Source of the DNA: Bacteroidota bacterium
GTDB taxonomy: Bacteria; Bacteroidota; Bacteroidia; UBA7662; JAIXUI01
Reading direction: 5' to 3'
Assembly (NCBI GenBank): GCA_027484125.1
Contig: JAIXUI010000014.1
Coordinates: 1 to 53,243 of the forward strand
Length of the DNA stretch: 53,243 bases
The notes under the pieces were generated by a model. The model did no database searches and was not told where the DNA came from. It saw only the letters and a list, made by a program, of their open reading frames with translations. A program made the translations under genes and the position numbers. Positions 26,457 through 34,667 of the stretch are shown piece by piece (the stretch's first letter is position 1; each line of letters starts with the position of its first letter).

Positions 26457-26512
26457 AAAGTGCTTTCTGCCTTTCACGGATTTTTCTTCAGAATAAAACC
26501 TGAGAAAGGGCC

Positions 26513-26577
26513 AATTCACCAATTTCATATACTTTTTGGTGAATCAATTCACCAATTTATATACTAAACTGGTGTAT
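26513..26577. repeat. two tandem palindrome-containing 32-bp repeats before the AAA gene
   Basis: Two adjacent units of the form CAATTCACCAATTT-ATATACT-TGGTGAAT lie in 26513-26577. The junction contains the perfect 9-base inverted repeat TTGGTGAAT-CA-ATTCACCAA at 26536-26555. The element is upstream of the AAA/DUF4143 gene and has the look of an operator. It could alternatively be a mobile-element end. Confidence 0.55.
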
Positions 26578-26609
26578 CATGGCTTTGCCTTATGTAGAAT
26601 TTAATTGAG

Positions 26610-27746
26610 ATGATTAGAAGACTGCTTGAAACTACCATTATGAAGCGGTTACAATCAGGTAAAATCCTGATTGTTTTAGGACCTCGCCAAGTGGGGAAAA
26701 TCACCTTGTTAAAAGCTTGCTTGAAGGACTACGACTATCTTTTTTTGGATGGAGATGATTCCTTCGTGCGTCAACAACTGGATGGAATAAGTTTCTCGCA
26801 GTTAAAATTATTGATTGGAGAGAAGCGATGGATCTTGATTGATGAGGCACAACGCATCAAGGACGTTGGACTCATCGCGAAAATGATTCATGACCAAATG
26901 CCGGAAGTAAGGGTACTGTTAAGTGGCTCTTCTGCATTAGAACTGAATCAAGCCATTCAAGAACCGCTAACGGGCAGGAAATTGTCCTATCAATTATACC
27001 CCGTGAGCTGGGAAGAATTGGAAAACCAGCTTGGTTATTTAAAGGCAAACGCTCAACTGGAAGAACGGTTAGTTTTTGGCATGTATCCCGAAATCATCAA
27101 CTACCGGGAAGAAGCCAAGGAGCTATTAACAGAACTCGCCAACAGTTATCTATACAAAGATATTCTTGCAGTAACTGGCATTAAAAAGCCCGATTTATTG
27201 CAAAAACTGCTTCAAGCTTTAGCCTTTCAAATTGGGCAAGAAGTTTCCTACAACGAATTAGCACAACTTTTAGGCATCGACAAAAACACCGTTTCTAAAT
27301 ACCTGGATTTATTAGAAAAGGCATTTATTGTTTTCAGACTACCCAGTTTCAGCAGAAACGAACGCAATGAAATCAAGAACAATAGGAAAATATATTTCTA
27401 CGACAATGGAATAAGAAATTCCATTATCCAGAACTTAAATCCGTTGCCATTAAGAAATGACCAAGGTGCTTTATGGGAAAACTTCCTCGTTGCCGAACGA
27501 GTTAAAAGCAATAGCTACCGACGTAACTTTAGAAACTATTACTTCTGGAGAACCTTACAAAAACAAGAAATTGACTTTATAGAAGAAGGCGACGGAATCA
27601 TCAAGGCTTTTGAATTCAAGTGGAAAGCTACCCATCGGGATAAAGTTCCTCTGGCATTCACCCAAGCCTATCAAGCGGAAGCCTACGTCATCGATTCACA
27701 AAACTTCAACGCCTTTATCCGTTGCGAAGAAGTTTCCGGAAAGTAA
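26610..27746 (+). CDS. AAA_14/DUF4143 ATPase with altered P-loop
   Basis: A 378-residue member of the AAA_14 plus DUF4143 family of widespread ATP-binding proteins of unknown role. The P-loop reads GPRQVGKITLL, where the family normally has GKTTLL, so the Thr that helps bind Mg is replaced by Ile (codon ATC). Walker B is intact (WILIDEAQRIKD). Residues 220-240 (YNELAQLLGIDKNTVSKYLDLL) form a winged-helix-like region, and the C-terminal DUF4143 is nuclease-like (FWRTLQKQEIDFIEEGDGIIKAFEFKW). ATPase activity is doubtful unless the Ile is tolerated. A strong hairpin terminates it. Confidence 0.85.
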   Translation: MIRRLLETTIMKRLQSGKILIVLGPRQVGKITLLKACLKDYDYLFLDGDDSFVRQQLDGISFSQLKLLIGEKRWILIDEAQRIKDVGLIAKMIHDQMPEVRVLLSGSSALELNQAIQEPLTGRKLSYQLYPVSWEELENQLGYLKANAQLEERLVFGMYPEIINYREEAKELLTELANSYLYKDILAVTGIKKPDLLQKLLQALAFQIGQEVSYNELAQLLGIDKNTVSKYLDLLEKAFIVFRLPSFSRNERNEIKNNRKIYFYDNGIRNSIIQNLNPLPLRNDQGALWENFLVAERVKSNSYRRNFRNYYFWRTLQKQEIDFIEEGDGIIKAFEFKWKATHRDKVPLAFTQAYQAEAYVIDSQNFNAFIRCEEVSGK

Positions 27747-27756
27747 ATTAAACGTC

Positions 27757-27794
27757 AAAGAGAAAGGGCGACCAGTTGGTCGCCCTTTCTCTTT
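27757..27794. terminator. perfect 18-bp stem terminator
   Basis: AAAGAGAAAGGGCGACCA and its reverse complement flank GT, with T-rich sequence following. It terminates the AAA gene on the plus strand, and its A-rich left side may serve the convergent coiled-coil gene. Confidence 0.9.
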
Positions 27795-27815
27795 TAAAAA
27801 TAAATACTCAGAAGC

Positions 27816-28724
27816 TTAGCGCAGATTAAAAGTTGATTTACCAATGAGGTAACCATCGGCATACACTTCCACTTGGTAGTCGCCTTTGGCATACTCAGTG
27901 CCTTTGGTGAAATATACACAAGCATTGGTATCCTGATTCTGGTAGTCCACCTTGCCAGAGGTGGTGTAAAGGGTTTCTTTTCCTTCACTGGTGAATTTGC
28001 CAGAACCCGCCTCTTCGATATACAACGTACTGCCTTCCGGACTCACAATTCTAACCATCACGTCTTTGTTCCCGGCTTCGGCTACTCTGTTTTCAAGAAG
28101 CGTAAAACACACCTTGATTTTCTCTGTCTGACGGGCACGTGTTACGCTTACTTCACGGCCGGAACTCTTTACTTTAATTCCTTCCGCAACAATGTTGGAA
28201 GCCTTGAGAATAGCACCAACTGAAAGCTTGTTGAAAAGCTTCACATTTTCATCCGTCAGCTTTTCAGTTTTACTTTTTTCTTCTTGAATATCGGCTTTCA
28301 GCACCTGATTTTCTTCAGTGAGCAACTTATTGGCTGTAAGCAAAGAGTCGATTTGCCCCATGTACTTTTGCTTCATTGCCAGCAAATTTGATTTCTCCCT
28401 TTTCAGCCTGGCAATGAGTTTCTTAGAATCCTTGCCTGACTTCATCAATTTGGCAATCTCATCGTTTTTAGCGTCAAGTTCGCTTTGAGCCACATCAATG
28501 AGGCTGTCGAGCTGGGAATTTTTACCCCGATAAGTTTCGAGTTCATCCTTTAGCTCTTGGATTTCGAGGTTTTGATCCTGAACCATCTGTTCTTTTTCAG
28601 TGATGACGATGGTTTTTTGGCCGTCGCTGCTGAGCCAGAAATAGGCCGTCAGGACGTTGGTGATGAGCAGAAGTACTACTAAAATCAGCAGTCTGCGTTC
28701 GCGAGAGGATTTTTCCTGTGTCAT
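27816..28724 (-). CDS. membrane-anchored coiled-coil protein
   Basis: A 302-residue protein with one N-terminal helix (RLLILVVLLLITNVLTAYFWL), a long coiled coil of about 140 residues (MVQDQNLEIQELKDELETY, DEIAKLMKSGKDSKKLIARL), then a globular C-terminal domain of about 120 residues with beta strands (SVTRARQTEKIKVCFTLLEN and KGDYQVEVYADGYLIGKSTF). This layout recurs in Bacteroidota hypothetical proteins. Its function is unknown. A TACCTTTG box lies 18 bases upstream at 28743-28750 on the minus strand. Confidence 0.8.
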   Translation of the reverse strand: MTQEKSSRERRLLILVVLLLITNVLTAYFWLSSDGQKTIVITEKEQMVQDQNLEIQELKDELETYRGKNSQLDSLIDVAQSELDAKNDEIAKLMKSGKDSKKLIARLKREKSNLLAMKQKYMGQIDSLLTANKLLTEENQVLKADIQEEKSKTEKLTDENVKLFNKLSVGAILKASNIVAEGIKVKSSGREVSVTRARQTEKIKVCFTLLENRVAEAGNKDVMVRIVSPEGSTLYIEEAGSGKFTSEGKETLYTTSGKVDYQNQDTNACVYFTKGTEYAKGDYQVEVYADGYLIGKSTFNLR

Positions 28725-28742
28725 GAATTGGGATAACTAAAG

Positions 28743-28750
28743 CAAAGGTA
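28743..28750 (-). promoter_or_regulatory. TAnnTTTG promoter box of the coiled-coil gene
   Basis: On the minus strand TACCTTTG, preceded 19 bases upstream by TTTC, a one-mismatch -33 box. The start codon lies 18 bases downstream, so the leader is short but not absent. Confidence 0.5.
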
Positions 28751-28801
28751 GGGTCTAAGTGCTTGATTTGAAATTCGTAGCTTCGGGCAATCAATAAAAC
28801 G

Positions 28802-29518
28802 ATGAACATGTTTCCTTACGACAACCTATTTCTTATTGACATTGAAACTGTGCCCCAGTATCCGTTACTCATAGATGCTCCAGAAGAAACGCAGCAACTA
28901 TGGGCCGACAAGGCACGGTTGCTGAAAGATGGTGACCGCCTTACTGCGGAAGAATTGTACGAGCGCGCCGGTATTTATGCCGAATTCGGACGCATTATCT
29001 GCATTAGCTTGGGCTATTTCCACCAAAGTGGAGGTAATCTCAAACTTCGTATTAAGTCGCTTTATGGCGATGATGAAGCTACCTTACTCAACGATTTCGC
29101 ACGATTGGTTAACAGTGGTGAGCGCCAGCGTTGGGGATTTGCGGGTCATAACATCAAAGAATTCGATATTCCATACCTCTGTCGCAGAATGCTCATCAAT
29201 GGCATTGCATTACCTAAATCATTGGATGTAGCCGGATTGAAACCCTGGGAAGTCAACTTCATTGACACACTTCAACTGTGGCGATTCGGCGATAATAAAA
29301 ACTATACTTCACTCAAATTGCTCGCGCATTGCTTCGGCATTCCAAGCCCTAAACAAGATATCGACGGCAGCCAAGTGGCCGAAGTTTATTACGCCGATGG
29401 AGATTTAGAGCGAATCGCGGCTTATTGCCAACGCGACGTGCTCACCGTAGCACAATTGCTATTGCGCATGAAGAGCATGCCGATGTTAACCGAAGATCAA
29501 GTGGAGGTTGCAGGATAA
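28802..29518 (+). CDS. predicted 3'-5' exonuclease (DEDD, PolB-like)
   Basis: A 238-residue RNase H-fold exonuclease. The DEDD acidic residues are visible in LIDIETVPQYP, GHNIKEFDIPYLCRRM, DTLQLWRF and YCQRDVLTVAQLL. It resembles the stand-alone predicted 3'-5' exonuclease related to PolB. Its stop overlaps the RNase R start (TAATG), so both nucleases are probably made together, suggesting a joint role in nucleic-acid turnover. An ATG two codons downstream is an alternative start. Confidence 0.85.
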   Translation: MNMFPYDNLFLIDIETVPQYPLLIDAPEETQQLWADKARLLKDGDRLTAEELYERAGIYAEFGRIICISLGYFHQSGGNLKLRIKSLYGDDEATLLNDFARLVNSGERQRWGFAGHNIKEFDIPYLCRRMLINGIALPKSLDVAGLKPWEVNFIDTLQLWRFGDNKNYTSLKLLAHCFGIPSPKQDIDGSQVAEVYYADGDLERIAAYCQRDVLTVAQLLLRMKSMPMLTEDQVEVAG

Positions 29519-31716
29519 TGAAACGTAAAACCAAATCAAACAAGCCAAAGCAGGATTTACGCCAGGATATCCGGGCCTTATTCAGAAACTTTAGAAACAA
29601 AAAATTCAACCATAAGGAAGTTGCTGCACGTGTTGGAGTATCTGACCCAAGAGGTCGTGAAATAGTGCTTCAACTGTTGAATGAATACACCAGAGATGGC
29701 TTTCTGAAATCTGAAACCATCGGCAGCTTCCAGCTTAATCAGCAAGAAGTGTTGGTTGAAGGCTTCCTCGACATTACTAGCAAAGGCTTCGGCTATGTGC
29801 GTTCAGAAGAAACCGATGGCGATATCTTCATTCCAGAAAACCAACTTGGCACCGCCTTTCATGGCGATAAAGTGAAAGTAAGCCTCGTGGTATCGCGTGG
29901 AAGTCGGCGCTTGGAAGGTAAAATAACCGAAGTAGTTGAGCGCGCTAAGCAAGATTTCGTAGGAATTGCTCATCGCATCTCAGGGAAATGGTGGTTTCGC
30001 TCCGACGACCCTTCACTGCCGCCCAATGTGGAAGTATTGAACCCTGAGTTTCCCGGCCTTACTCATGGTCAGAAAGTAATCATCAGACTATCAGACTGGA
30101 ACGATGAGCGAATTCAGCCGGAAGGCCATATCACCGAAGTCTTGGGGTTGCCCGGCGACCATGACACCGAAATGTGGGCCATTTTGGCAGAATTTGGCTT
30201 CCCGCTTAAATTTCCTGACGATGTCATCAAGGAAGCAGAAGCCCTCGATGGGCGAATTCGTAAAGAAGATGTGGCTGATCGACGCGATATGCGAGATGTC
30301 CTCACCTTTACCATTGACCCTGTTGACGCCAAAGACTTCGACGACGCCATCTCCTTCCGTGATTTAGGCCAAGGCGAATACGAAATCGGCATTCACATTG
30401 CCGATGTCAGTCATTTTCTGAAAGAAGGCAGCGCGCTTGACCGGGAAGCGGCTCGCCGCGCAACTTCCGTCTATCTCATCGACCGGGTGCTGCCCATGCT
30501 GCCGGAAAACCTGTCGAACTTGTTGTGCTCATTGCGTCCGAAAGAGGATAAGTTCACCTTTTCCACGGTAGTGGTGATGGATGATACCGGAAACATCCGA
30601 GATCAGTGGTTTGGAAGAACATTAATCCACTCTGACCGCAGGTTTTCATACGAAGAAGCCCAGGAAATCCTGGAAGGAAAAGCTGACCCGATCTACGAAA
30701 AGCCGTTGCATACGTTGAATAAGCTGGCTGAAATCATGCGTGAAGCGCGTTTTAATCAGGGAGCGATAAAATTTGAAAGCAGGGAGCTGAAATTCACCCT
30801 CGACGAACAACGCAGACCAATAGCAGCCATCGCCAAAGAGCGTAAAGCGGCACATATGCTCATTGAAGATTTTATGCTTTTGGCCAACAAACTGGTGACC
30901 ATTTTCGTGGCCGAAAAGCAGGAAGGAAAGTATGCCCGCTCCTTCGTTTATCGGATTCACGACGCACCAGATCCGGAAAAGTTGAGGCAATTGGCTGACT
31001 TTGTAGCACTGTTCGGCTACGACATCAACACCCGCAGCAGAATGGGATTAGCCGCATCCATGAATAAACTGGTGGAAGAAGTACAAGGCAAGGACGAGCA
31101 AGAAGTCATCGAGTCGATGGCCATTCGAACCATGGCAAAAGCCGTTTATAGCACCGAAAACATCGGACATTACGGCTTGGCCTTTCCTTTTTACACCCAC
31201 TTCACCTCACCCATTCGCCGGTATCCGGATGTGATGGTGCATAGGATATTACAAGAAGTGCTGAAAGACCAAAAGCCCAGAGATTCCGGGGCACTTACAT
31301 TAGAATGCAGAAGAAGCTCGGAACGAGAAAAAGCCGCGGCTATGGCCGAACGCGCATCGGTGAAGTACAAGCAAATTGAAATGCTGCTGCAAAATCCACC
31401 TGAAACCGTTTACCAAGGTATCATCACCGATTTCAGGGAAACTGGCATGTACATAGAAATTGCCTACAACTATGCCGAAGGATTTGTACGCTACAGCGAT
31501 ATGAAAGACGACCAGTACAGCTTTGAAAAGCGGGATTACGAAGTCGTCGGAAAACGTTGGGGAACCATTTATCGTTTGGGGCAACATGTTCAAGTATTGA
31601 TTAAAAAAGGCGATTTAAGAACTCGGCAAATCGATTGGATGCTAATCAACCACGAGGATCAGGAGAAAAATCCGAGTCGTCCGGTCTGGAAAGCGGATCG
31701 CAGGAAACGGCGCTAA
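29518..31716 (+). CDS. rnr: ribonuclease R
   Basis: RNase R is a processive 3'-5' exoribonuclease that can unwind structured RNA. The 732-residue protein has a winged-helix N-terminus (NHKEVAARVGVSDPRGREIV), cold-shock-like domains (GFGYVRSEETDGDIFIPENQLG), the RNB catalytic core with IDPVDAKDFDDAISFRDL carrying the metal-binding Asp residues, HFTSPIRRYPDVMVHRIL, and a C-terminal S1 domain (YQGIITDFRETGMYIEIAYN). The ATG at 29518 is used because it overlaps the exonuclease stop and gives a lysine-rich N-terminus. A start about 90 bases earlier would lie inside the exonuclease gene. Confidence 0.96.
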   Translation: MKRKTKSNKPKQDLRQDIRALFRNFRNKKFNHKEVAARVGVSDPRGREIVLQLLNEYTRDGFLKSETIGSFQLNQQEVLVEGFLDITSKGFGYVRSEETDGDIFIPENQLGTAFHGDKVKVSLVVSRGSRRLEGKITEVVERAKQDFVGIAHRISGKWWFRSDDPSLPPNVEVLNPEFPGLTHGQKVIIRLSDWNDERIQPEGHITEVLGLPGDHDTEMWAILAEFGFPLKFPDDVIKEAEALDGRIRKEDVADRRDMRDVLTFTIDPVDAKDFDDAISFRDLGQGEYEIGIHIADVSHFLKEGSALDREAARRATSVYLIDRVLPMLPENLSNLLCSLRPKEDKFTFSTVVVMDDTGNIRDQWFGRTLIHSDRRFSYEEAQEILEGKADPIYEKPLHTLNKLAEIMREARFNQGAIKFESRELKFTLDEQRRPIAAIAKERKAAHMLIEDFMLLANKLVTIFVAEKQEGKYARSFVYRIHDAPDPEKLRQLADFVALFGYDINTRSRMGLAASMNKLVEEVQGKDEQEVIESMAIRTMAKAVYSTENIGHYGLAFPFYTHFTSPIRRYPDVMVHRILQEVLKDQKPRDSGALTLECRRSSEREKAAAMAERASVKYKQIEMLLQNPPETVYQGIITDFRETGMYIEIAYNYAEGFVRYSDMKDDQYSFEKRDYEVVGKRWGTIYRLGQHVQVLIKKGDLRTRQIDWMLINHEDQEKNPSRPVWKADRRKRR

Positions 31717-31726
31717 CTTTCTATAG

Positions 31727-32386
31727 ATGGAGCAGCCATTGCTAAATCTACATACCCACCGAAACGGACCATTCAACCTAAGGTCTTGCGATCCAAAAGA
31801 GTTGGAAACAATGCCTTTAGTGGAAAACCAGTGGTTCTCAACGGGCCTACATCCATGGTGGTTGAATGAAGCCACCCATCAAGAACAATGGAAAAAAGTG
31901 GAATTGCTGGCTGACCGTCCTGGTTTGCTCGCTTTGGGAGAAGTAGGTTTAGATCGAAGGAGTCCTGTTTCGTTGGCGCTTCAAACCCAAGTATTGATTC
32001 AACACATTGAGTTAGCCCTTGATTTGGACGTTCCATTAATCCTACACTTGACCGATTATTTGGACACCATGATGCAATTGCGGAAAAAGTATCCAAAAGG
32101 CAAGTGGATTTGGCATGGCTTCAACGGTCATGAAACACTCTATCGGCAACTGCTTTCAACCAATACTGACTTTTCGGTTGGACGAAGAATTCTGCTTCCA
32201 CCCTCCTCTCTGCATAAGTTGGTAGAAAAAATTCCAGAAAATCGAATTTGGATGGAGTCAGACCAGGAAGACGACCAAATCTTAAGAAATATTTATCAAA
32301 AAGTATCAGAAATACGAAATACCGAAACAGATATACTTTCACTACATATATTTGTTAGGTTTCAGAAAGAGCTATTAAACGCCTAG
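31727..32386 (+). CDS. TatD family hydrolase
   Basis: A 219-residue TIM-barrel metal hydrolase of the TatD family, usually 3'-5' DNA exonucleases. Expected metal ligands are visible: HTH in LLNLHTHRNG, Glu in LALGEVGLDRR, His in LILHLTDYLD and IWHGFNGH, and Asp in IWMESDQEDD. The C-terminal tail is short and lacks part of the last helices. The box TAACTTTC lies five bases before the ATG. It is 10 bases from rnr, likely co-transcribed or with its own promoter. Confidence 0.83.
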   Translation: MEQPLLNLHTHRNGPFNLRSCDPKELETMPLVENQWFSTGLHPWWLNEATHQEQWKKVELLADRPGLLALGEVGLDRRSPVSLALQTQVLIQHIELALDLDVPLILHLTDYLDTMMQLRKKYPKGKWIWHGFNGHETLYRQLLSTNTDFSVGRRILLPPSSLHKLVEKIPENRIWMESDQEDDQILRNIYQKVSEIRNTETDILSLHIFVRFQKELLNA

Positions 32387-32405
32387 CAAAATCTCCTAAA
32401 ACGCA

Positions 32406-32431
32406 AATCCCCGACCTCACGGTCAGGGATT
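32406..32431 (-). terminator. hairpin terminator downstream of the small RNA
   Basis: On the minus strand AATCCC-T-GACC-GTGA-GGTC-G-GGGATT pairs fully if one T-G wobble is allowed, and is followed by TGCGTTTTAGG. On the plus strand the same position is a C-A mismatch, which favours the minus-strand transcript as the intended user. Confidence 0.6.
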
Positions 32432-32468
32432 CACTCAGGCAATCAAATCAGAACCACAAATCGGGTTG

Positions 32469-32590
32469 CTGTAGGAGAAGGATTCGAACCTTCTGAATAA
32501 CAACCGATGCGGGGTAACCTGTAACAATTGCGTCGGTGGTTTATTCTTCCCGGTGGATCCGGCCTGCCGGAACCTCCTACAGAGTTTCAA
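32469..32590 (-). ncRNA. tRNA-like small RNA, no anticodon
   Basis: The minus-strand transcript folds into a cloverleaf: an 8-bp acceptor-like stem (CTGTAGGA with TCCTACAG), a D-like hairpin UCCGG-CAGG-CCGGA with a 4-nt loop, a long hairpin replacing the anticodon arm (GAATAA with TTATTC, then ACCGACGC with GCATCGGU), and a T arm GAAGG-TTCGAAT-CCTTC with a canonical T-loop. No anticodon loop or encoded CCA is visible; the 3' side after the stem is CAA. The 8+5 stem and 4-nt D loop recall tRNA-Sec. A perfect promoter is upstream, and a hairpin terminator ends it about 40 bases beyond the stem. I cannot match it to SRP RNA, tmRNA or 6S RNA. Confidence 0.7.
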
Positions 32591-32595
32591 CACGA

Positions 32596-32627
32596 CAAAA
32601 GTAATCACACCACCCATTTCATACAAA
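32596..32627 (-). promoter_or_regulatory. promoter of the tRNA-like RNA (TTTG-N20-TAnnTTTG)
   Basis: On the minus strand TTTG (32627-32624) and TACTTTTG (32603-32596) are separated by 20 bases, the exact Bacteroidota consensus of -33 and -7 elements. A start point is expected a few bases before the CTGTAGGA stem. Confidence 0.75.
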
Positions 32628-32647
32628 TCTCTTAATAATTTAAGAGA
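32628..32647. promoter_or_regulatory. palindrome TCTCTTAA-TAAT-TTAAGAGA
   Basis: A perfect inverted repeat with 8-base arms that abuts the -33 box of the small-RNA promoter and lies 69 bases before the Lrp gene start. Lrp/AsnC proteins often bind such sites in their own upstream region, so it is a likely operator acting on one or both divergent genes. Confidence 0.55.
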
Positions 32648-32715
32648 ATATTTTGTTGTTTCGAAATTATCAATCATATTTGTATCGAAACCCTAAATGA
32701 AGAACCTTTTTTAAG

Positions 32716-33174
32716 ATGAGTGTTTTAGAAATTGACAATGTAGATCGTCAGATTATCTCCATTTTGACCGCAGATGCCAAAATGCCCTACTCCAGAGTAG
32801 CGGAAAAAGTCTATGTATCAGACGGCACCGTCCATGTTAGGATGAAAAAGATGGAGCAAATGGGCATAATCAAAGGCGCAACATTAATTATTGACCACCG
32901 CAAGCTCGGCTACGACTTAACCGCCTTTGTAGGCATTTACTTAGAAAAAGCTTCGGTTTATAAAGATGTCATCAGCCGATTAGAAGACATTCCGGAAGTA
33001 GTGGAAGCCTCTTACACCACCGGTAACTACTCCATTTTTGCAAAAATCATCTGCCAGAATACGGATCATCTTTTGAACGTATTGAACCACAAAGTGCAAA
33101 TGATTGAAGGAATCCGCAGAACTGAGACCTTCATCTCATTGGAAACAGCCATTCGCCGACAAGTTGCGCTCTAA
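32716..33174 (+). CDS. Lrp/AsnC family transcription regulator
   Basis: A 152-residue regulator: N-terminal helix-turn-helix (MPYSRVAEKVYVSDGTVHVRMKKMEQMGII), then the RAM ligand-binding domain (FVGIYLEKASVYKDVISRLE and ASYTTGNYSIFAKIIC). Such proteins form octamers or dimers that respond to amino acids. It is transcribed away from the tRNA-like RNA, with a palindrome between them, which suggests that it controls that RNA. The ligand is unknown. Confidence 0.92.
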   Translation: MSVLEIDNVDRQIISILTADAKMPYSRVAEKVYVSDGTVHVRMKKMEQMGIIKGATLIIDHRKLGYDLTAFVGIYLEKASVYKDVISRLEDIPEVVEASYTTGNYSIFAKIICQNTDHLLNVLNHKVQMIEGIRRTETFISLETAIRRQVAL

Positions 33175-33210
33175 GCAGAAATAGGATAAACATCCCGCCG
33201 CGGTCGTTGT

Positions 33211-33218
33211 TACTTTTG
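33211..33218 (+). promoter_or_regulatory. TAnnTTTG promoter box of ispH
   Basis: TACTTTTG is a perfect -7 box, then TATTC, then the ATG at 33224. It implies a nearly leaderless message. Confidence 0.55.
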
Positions 33219-33223
33219 TATTC

Positions 33224-34090
33224 ATGACCTATCAGCAACTTCAAGTAGAAATTGACAAGAACTCAGGCTTCTGTTTTGGGGTGGTGTATGCCATCTCGAT
33301 GGCTGAAGACATTCTGGATTCCGAAGGGCAGCTTTATTGCCTCGGCGACATTGTTCATAATGATGTAGAAGTAGCCAGGCTTAAAGCTAAAGGACTTCAG
33401 ATTATCCATCATGAAGACCTGACCAACTTGCGGGATGCCAAAGTGTTGATTAGGGCACATGGCGAACCGCCTTCCACCTATGAACTGGCGCTGAAAAACA
33501 ACTTGGAGCTGATCGACGCTTCTTGCCCGGTGGTGCTTAAGCTGCAAAACCGTGTGCGTGATTCTTACGATGAAGGCCTGCCCATTCTTATTTATGGCAA
33601 GCATGGCCACGCTGAAGTGATTGGGCTGCAAGGCCAAACCCAAGGAGAAGCCACCGTATTCATGAACCCCGACGAACTAGATTACGATGCGCTTCCCAAA
33701 AAAGTGAGTTTGTTTTCTCAAACCACTAAATCGATGGACACTTACTACGCCATTGCCGACAAACTAAGAGCCAAGGGCATAGAAGTTGATTTCAATGATA
33801 CCATTTGCAGACAAGTTTCCAACCGGGAACCGGAATTATCCCGGTTTGCTCCAAGATTCAATAAAATCATCTTCGTTGCCGGAAAAAAATCTTCCAATGG
33901 CAAAGTACTGTTTGAAGTATGTAAAGCGCATAATCCCAATACCTGGTTCATCTCATCGGTAGAAGAATTGGATATGAGTTGGATTGAAGAAGGCGACACC
34001 ATCGGAATTTGCGGGGCAACTTCAACCCCCTTATGGCAAATGGAAGAAGTGCGAGACAAAATTTTATCGCATGTTTCGGAATCGGTCTAA
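33224..34090 (+). CDS. ispH: 4-hydroxy-3-methylbut-2-enyl diphosphate reductase
   Basis: IspH is the iron-sulfur enzyme that produces IPP and DMAPP in the last step of the MEP isoprenoid pathway. Three conserved cysteines are visible: in NSGFCFGVVYA (Cys17), DASCPVVLKL (near 103), and TICRQVSNREPEL (near 195). HGEPPSTY and GICGATSTPLWQMEEV are also typical. Length 288 is normal. The next gene overlaps its end by 20 bases. The window also carries a carotenoid ketolase and a polyprenyl synthase, so isoprenoid supply genes are spread nearby. Confidence 0.95.
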   Translation: MTYQQLQVEIDKNSGFCFGVVYAISMAEDILDSEGQLYCLGDIVHNDVEVARLKAKGLQIIHHEDLTNLRDAKVLIRAHGEPPSTYELALKNNLELIDASCPVVLKLQNRVRDSYDEGLPILIYGKHGHAEVIGLQGQTQGEATVFMNPDELDYDALPKKVSLFSQTTKSMDTYYAIADKLRAKGIEVDFNDTICRQVSNREPELSRFAPRFNKIIFVAGKKSSNGKVLFEVCKAHNPNTWFISSVEELDMSWIEEGDTIGICGATSTPLWQMEEVRDKILSHVSESV

Positions 34091-34667
34091 ATCATTTTAC
34101 ATGCTATGCCTGTTCCTATTAACGGGGGCAGGCATTTTCATTTTTACCCGCTGTGCCTCTAACCAACCTATGTCAGAGAACAAAGACTTTTACCAATTAT
34201 CCTTGAAAAGCATCGACGGCAAACCGCTGTCGTTTAGTGAGTTTAAAGGCAAGAAAGTGCTTTTGGTGAATACGGCCAGCCAGTGCGGCTTCACCCCGCA
34301 ATATGCCGATTTGGAAAAATTACATCAGCAGTACGGCGACAAGCTGGTCATCGTAGGCCTTCCATGCAACGATTTCCTAAGCCAGGAACCGGGCAAGGAA
34401 TCTGAAATTGCCGGATTCTGCCAGCGCAACTATGGAGTCACTTTCAAACTAACGGAGAAAATACGGGTAAAAGGACGGTACAAACATCCGGTTTACCAGT
34501 GGCTTACCAGCAAATCACTGAATGGAAAAAGCTCCAGCACGGTGGTTTGGAATTTCCAGAAATACCTCATCGACGAACAAGGCCGCTTAATAGATTGGTT
34601 TGCTCCAACCACTTCCCCACTCAGTGAGAAAATCACCCGCCATCTTACCACCGGCCCCACCCCATAA
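34071..34667 (+). CDS. glutathione peroxidase-like thiol peroxidase
   Basis: A 198-residue thioredoxin-fold peroxidase of the GPx family, using Cys rather than selenocysteine: the active site is VNTASQCGFTPQYADLEKL, with partners LPCNDFLSQEPG and STVVWNFQKYLID. The N-terminus has a hydrophobic helix (LCLFLLTGAGIFIFTRCAS), so it is probably exported or lipid-anchored at Cys. The ATG at 34071 lies inside ispH; another at 34101 follows its stop. Organic or hydrogen peroxide is the likely substrate. Confidence 0.9.
   Translation: MFRNRSKSFYMLCLFLLTGAGIFIFTRCASNQPMSENKDFYQLSLKSIDGKPLSFSEFKGKKVLLVNTASQCGFTPQYADLEKLHQQYGDKLVIVGLPCNDFLSQEPGKESEIAGFCQRNYGVTFKLTEKIRVKGRYKHPVYQWLTSKSLNGKSSSTVVWNFQKYLIDEQGRLIDWFAPTTSPLSEKITRHLTTGPTP

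Noticed and set aside
32469-32582. Ordinary tRNA, tRNA-Sec, tmRNA or SRP RNA gene
   Set aside because: The T arm and acceptor stem fit, but no 7-nt anticodon loop, no UCA anticodon, no tag ORF and no SRP GGAA-type domain is visible, so it is kept as an unclassified tRNA-like RNA.
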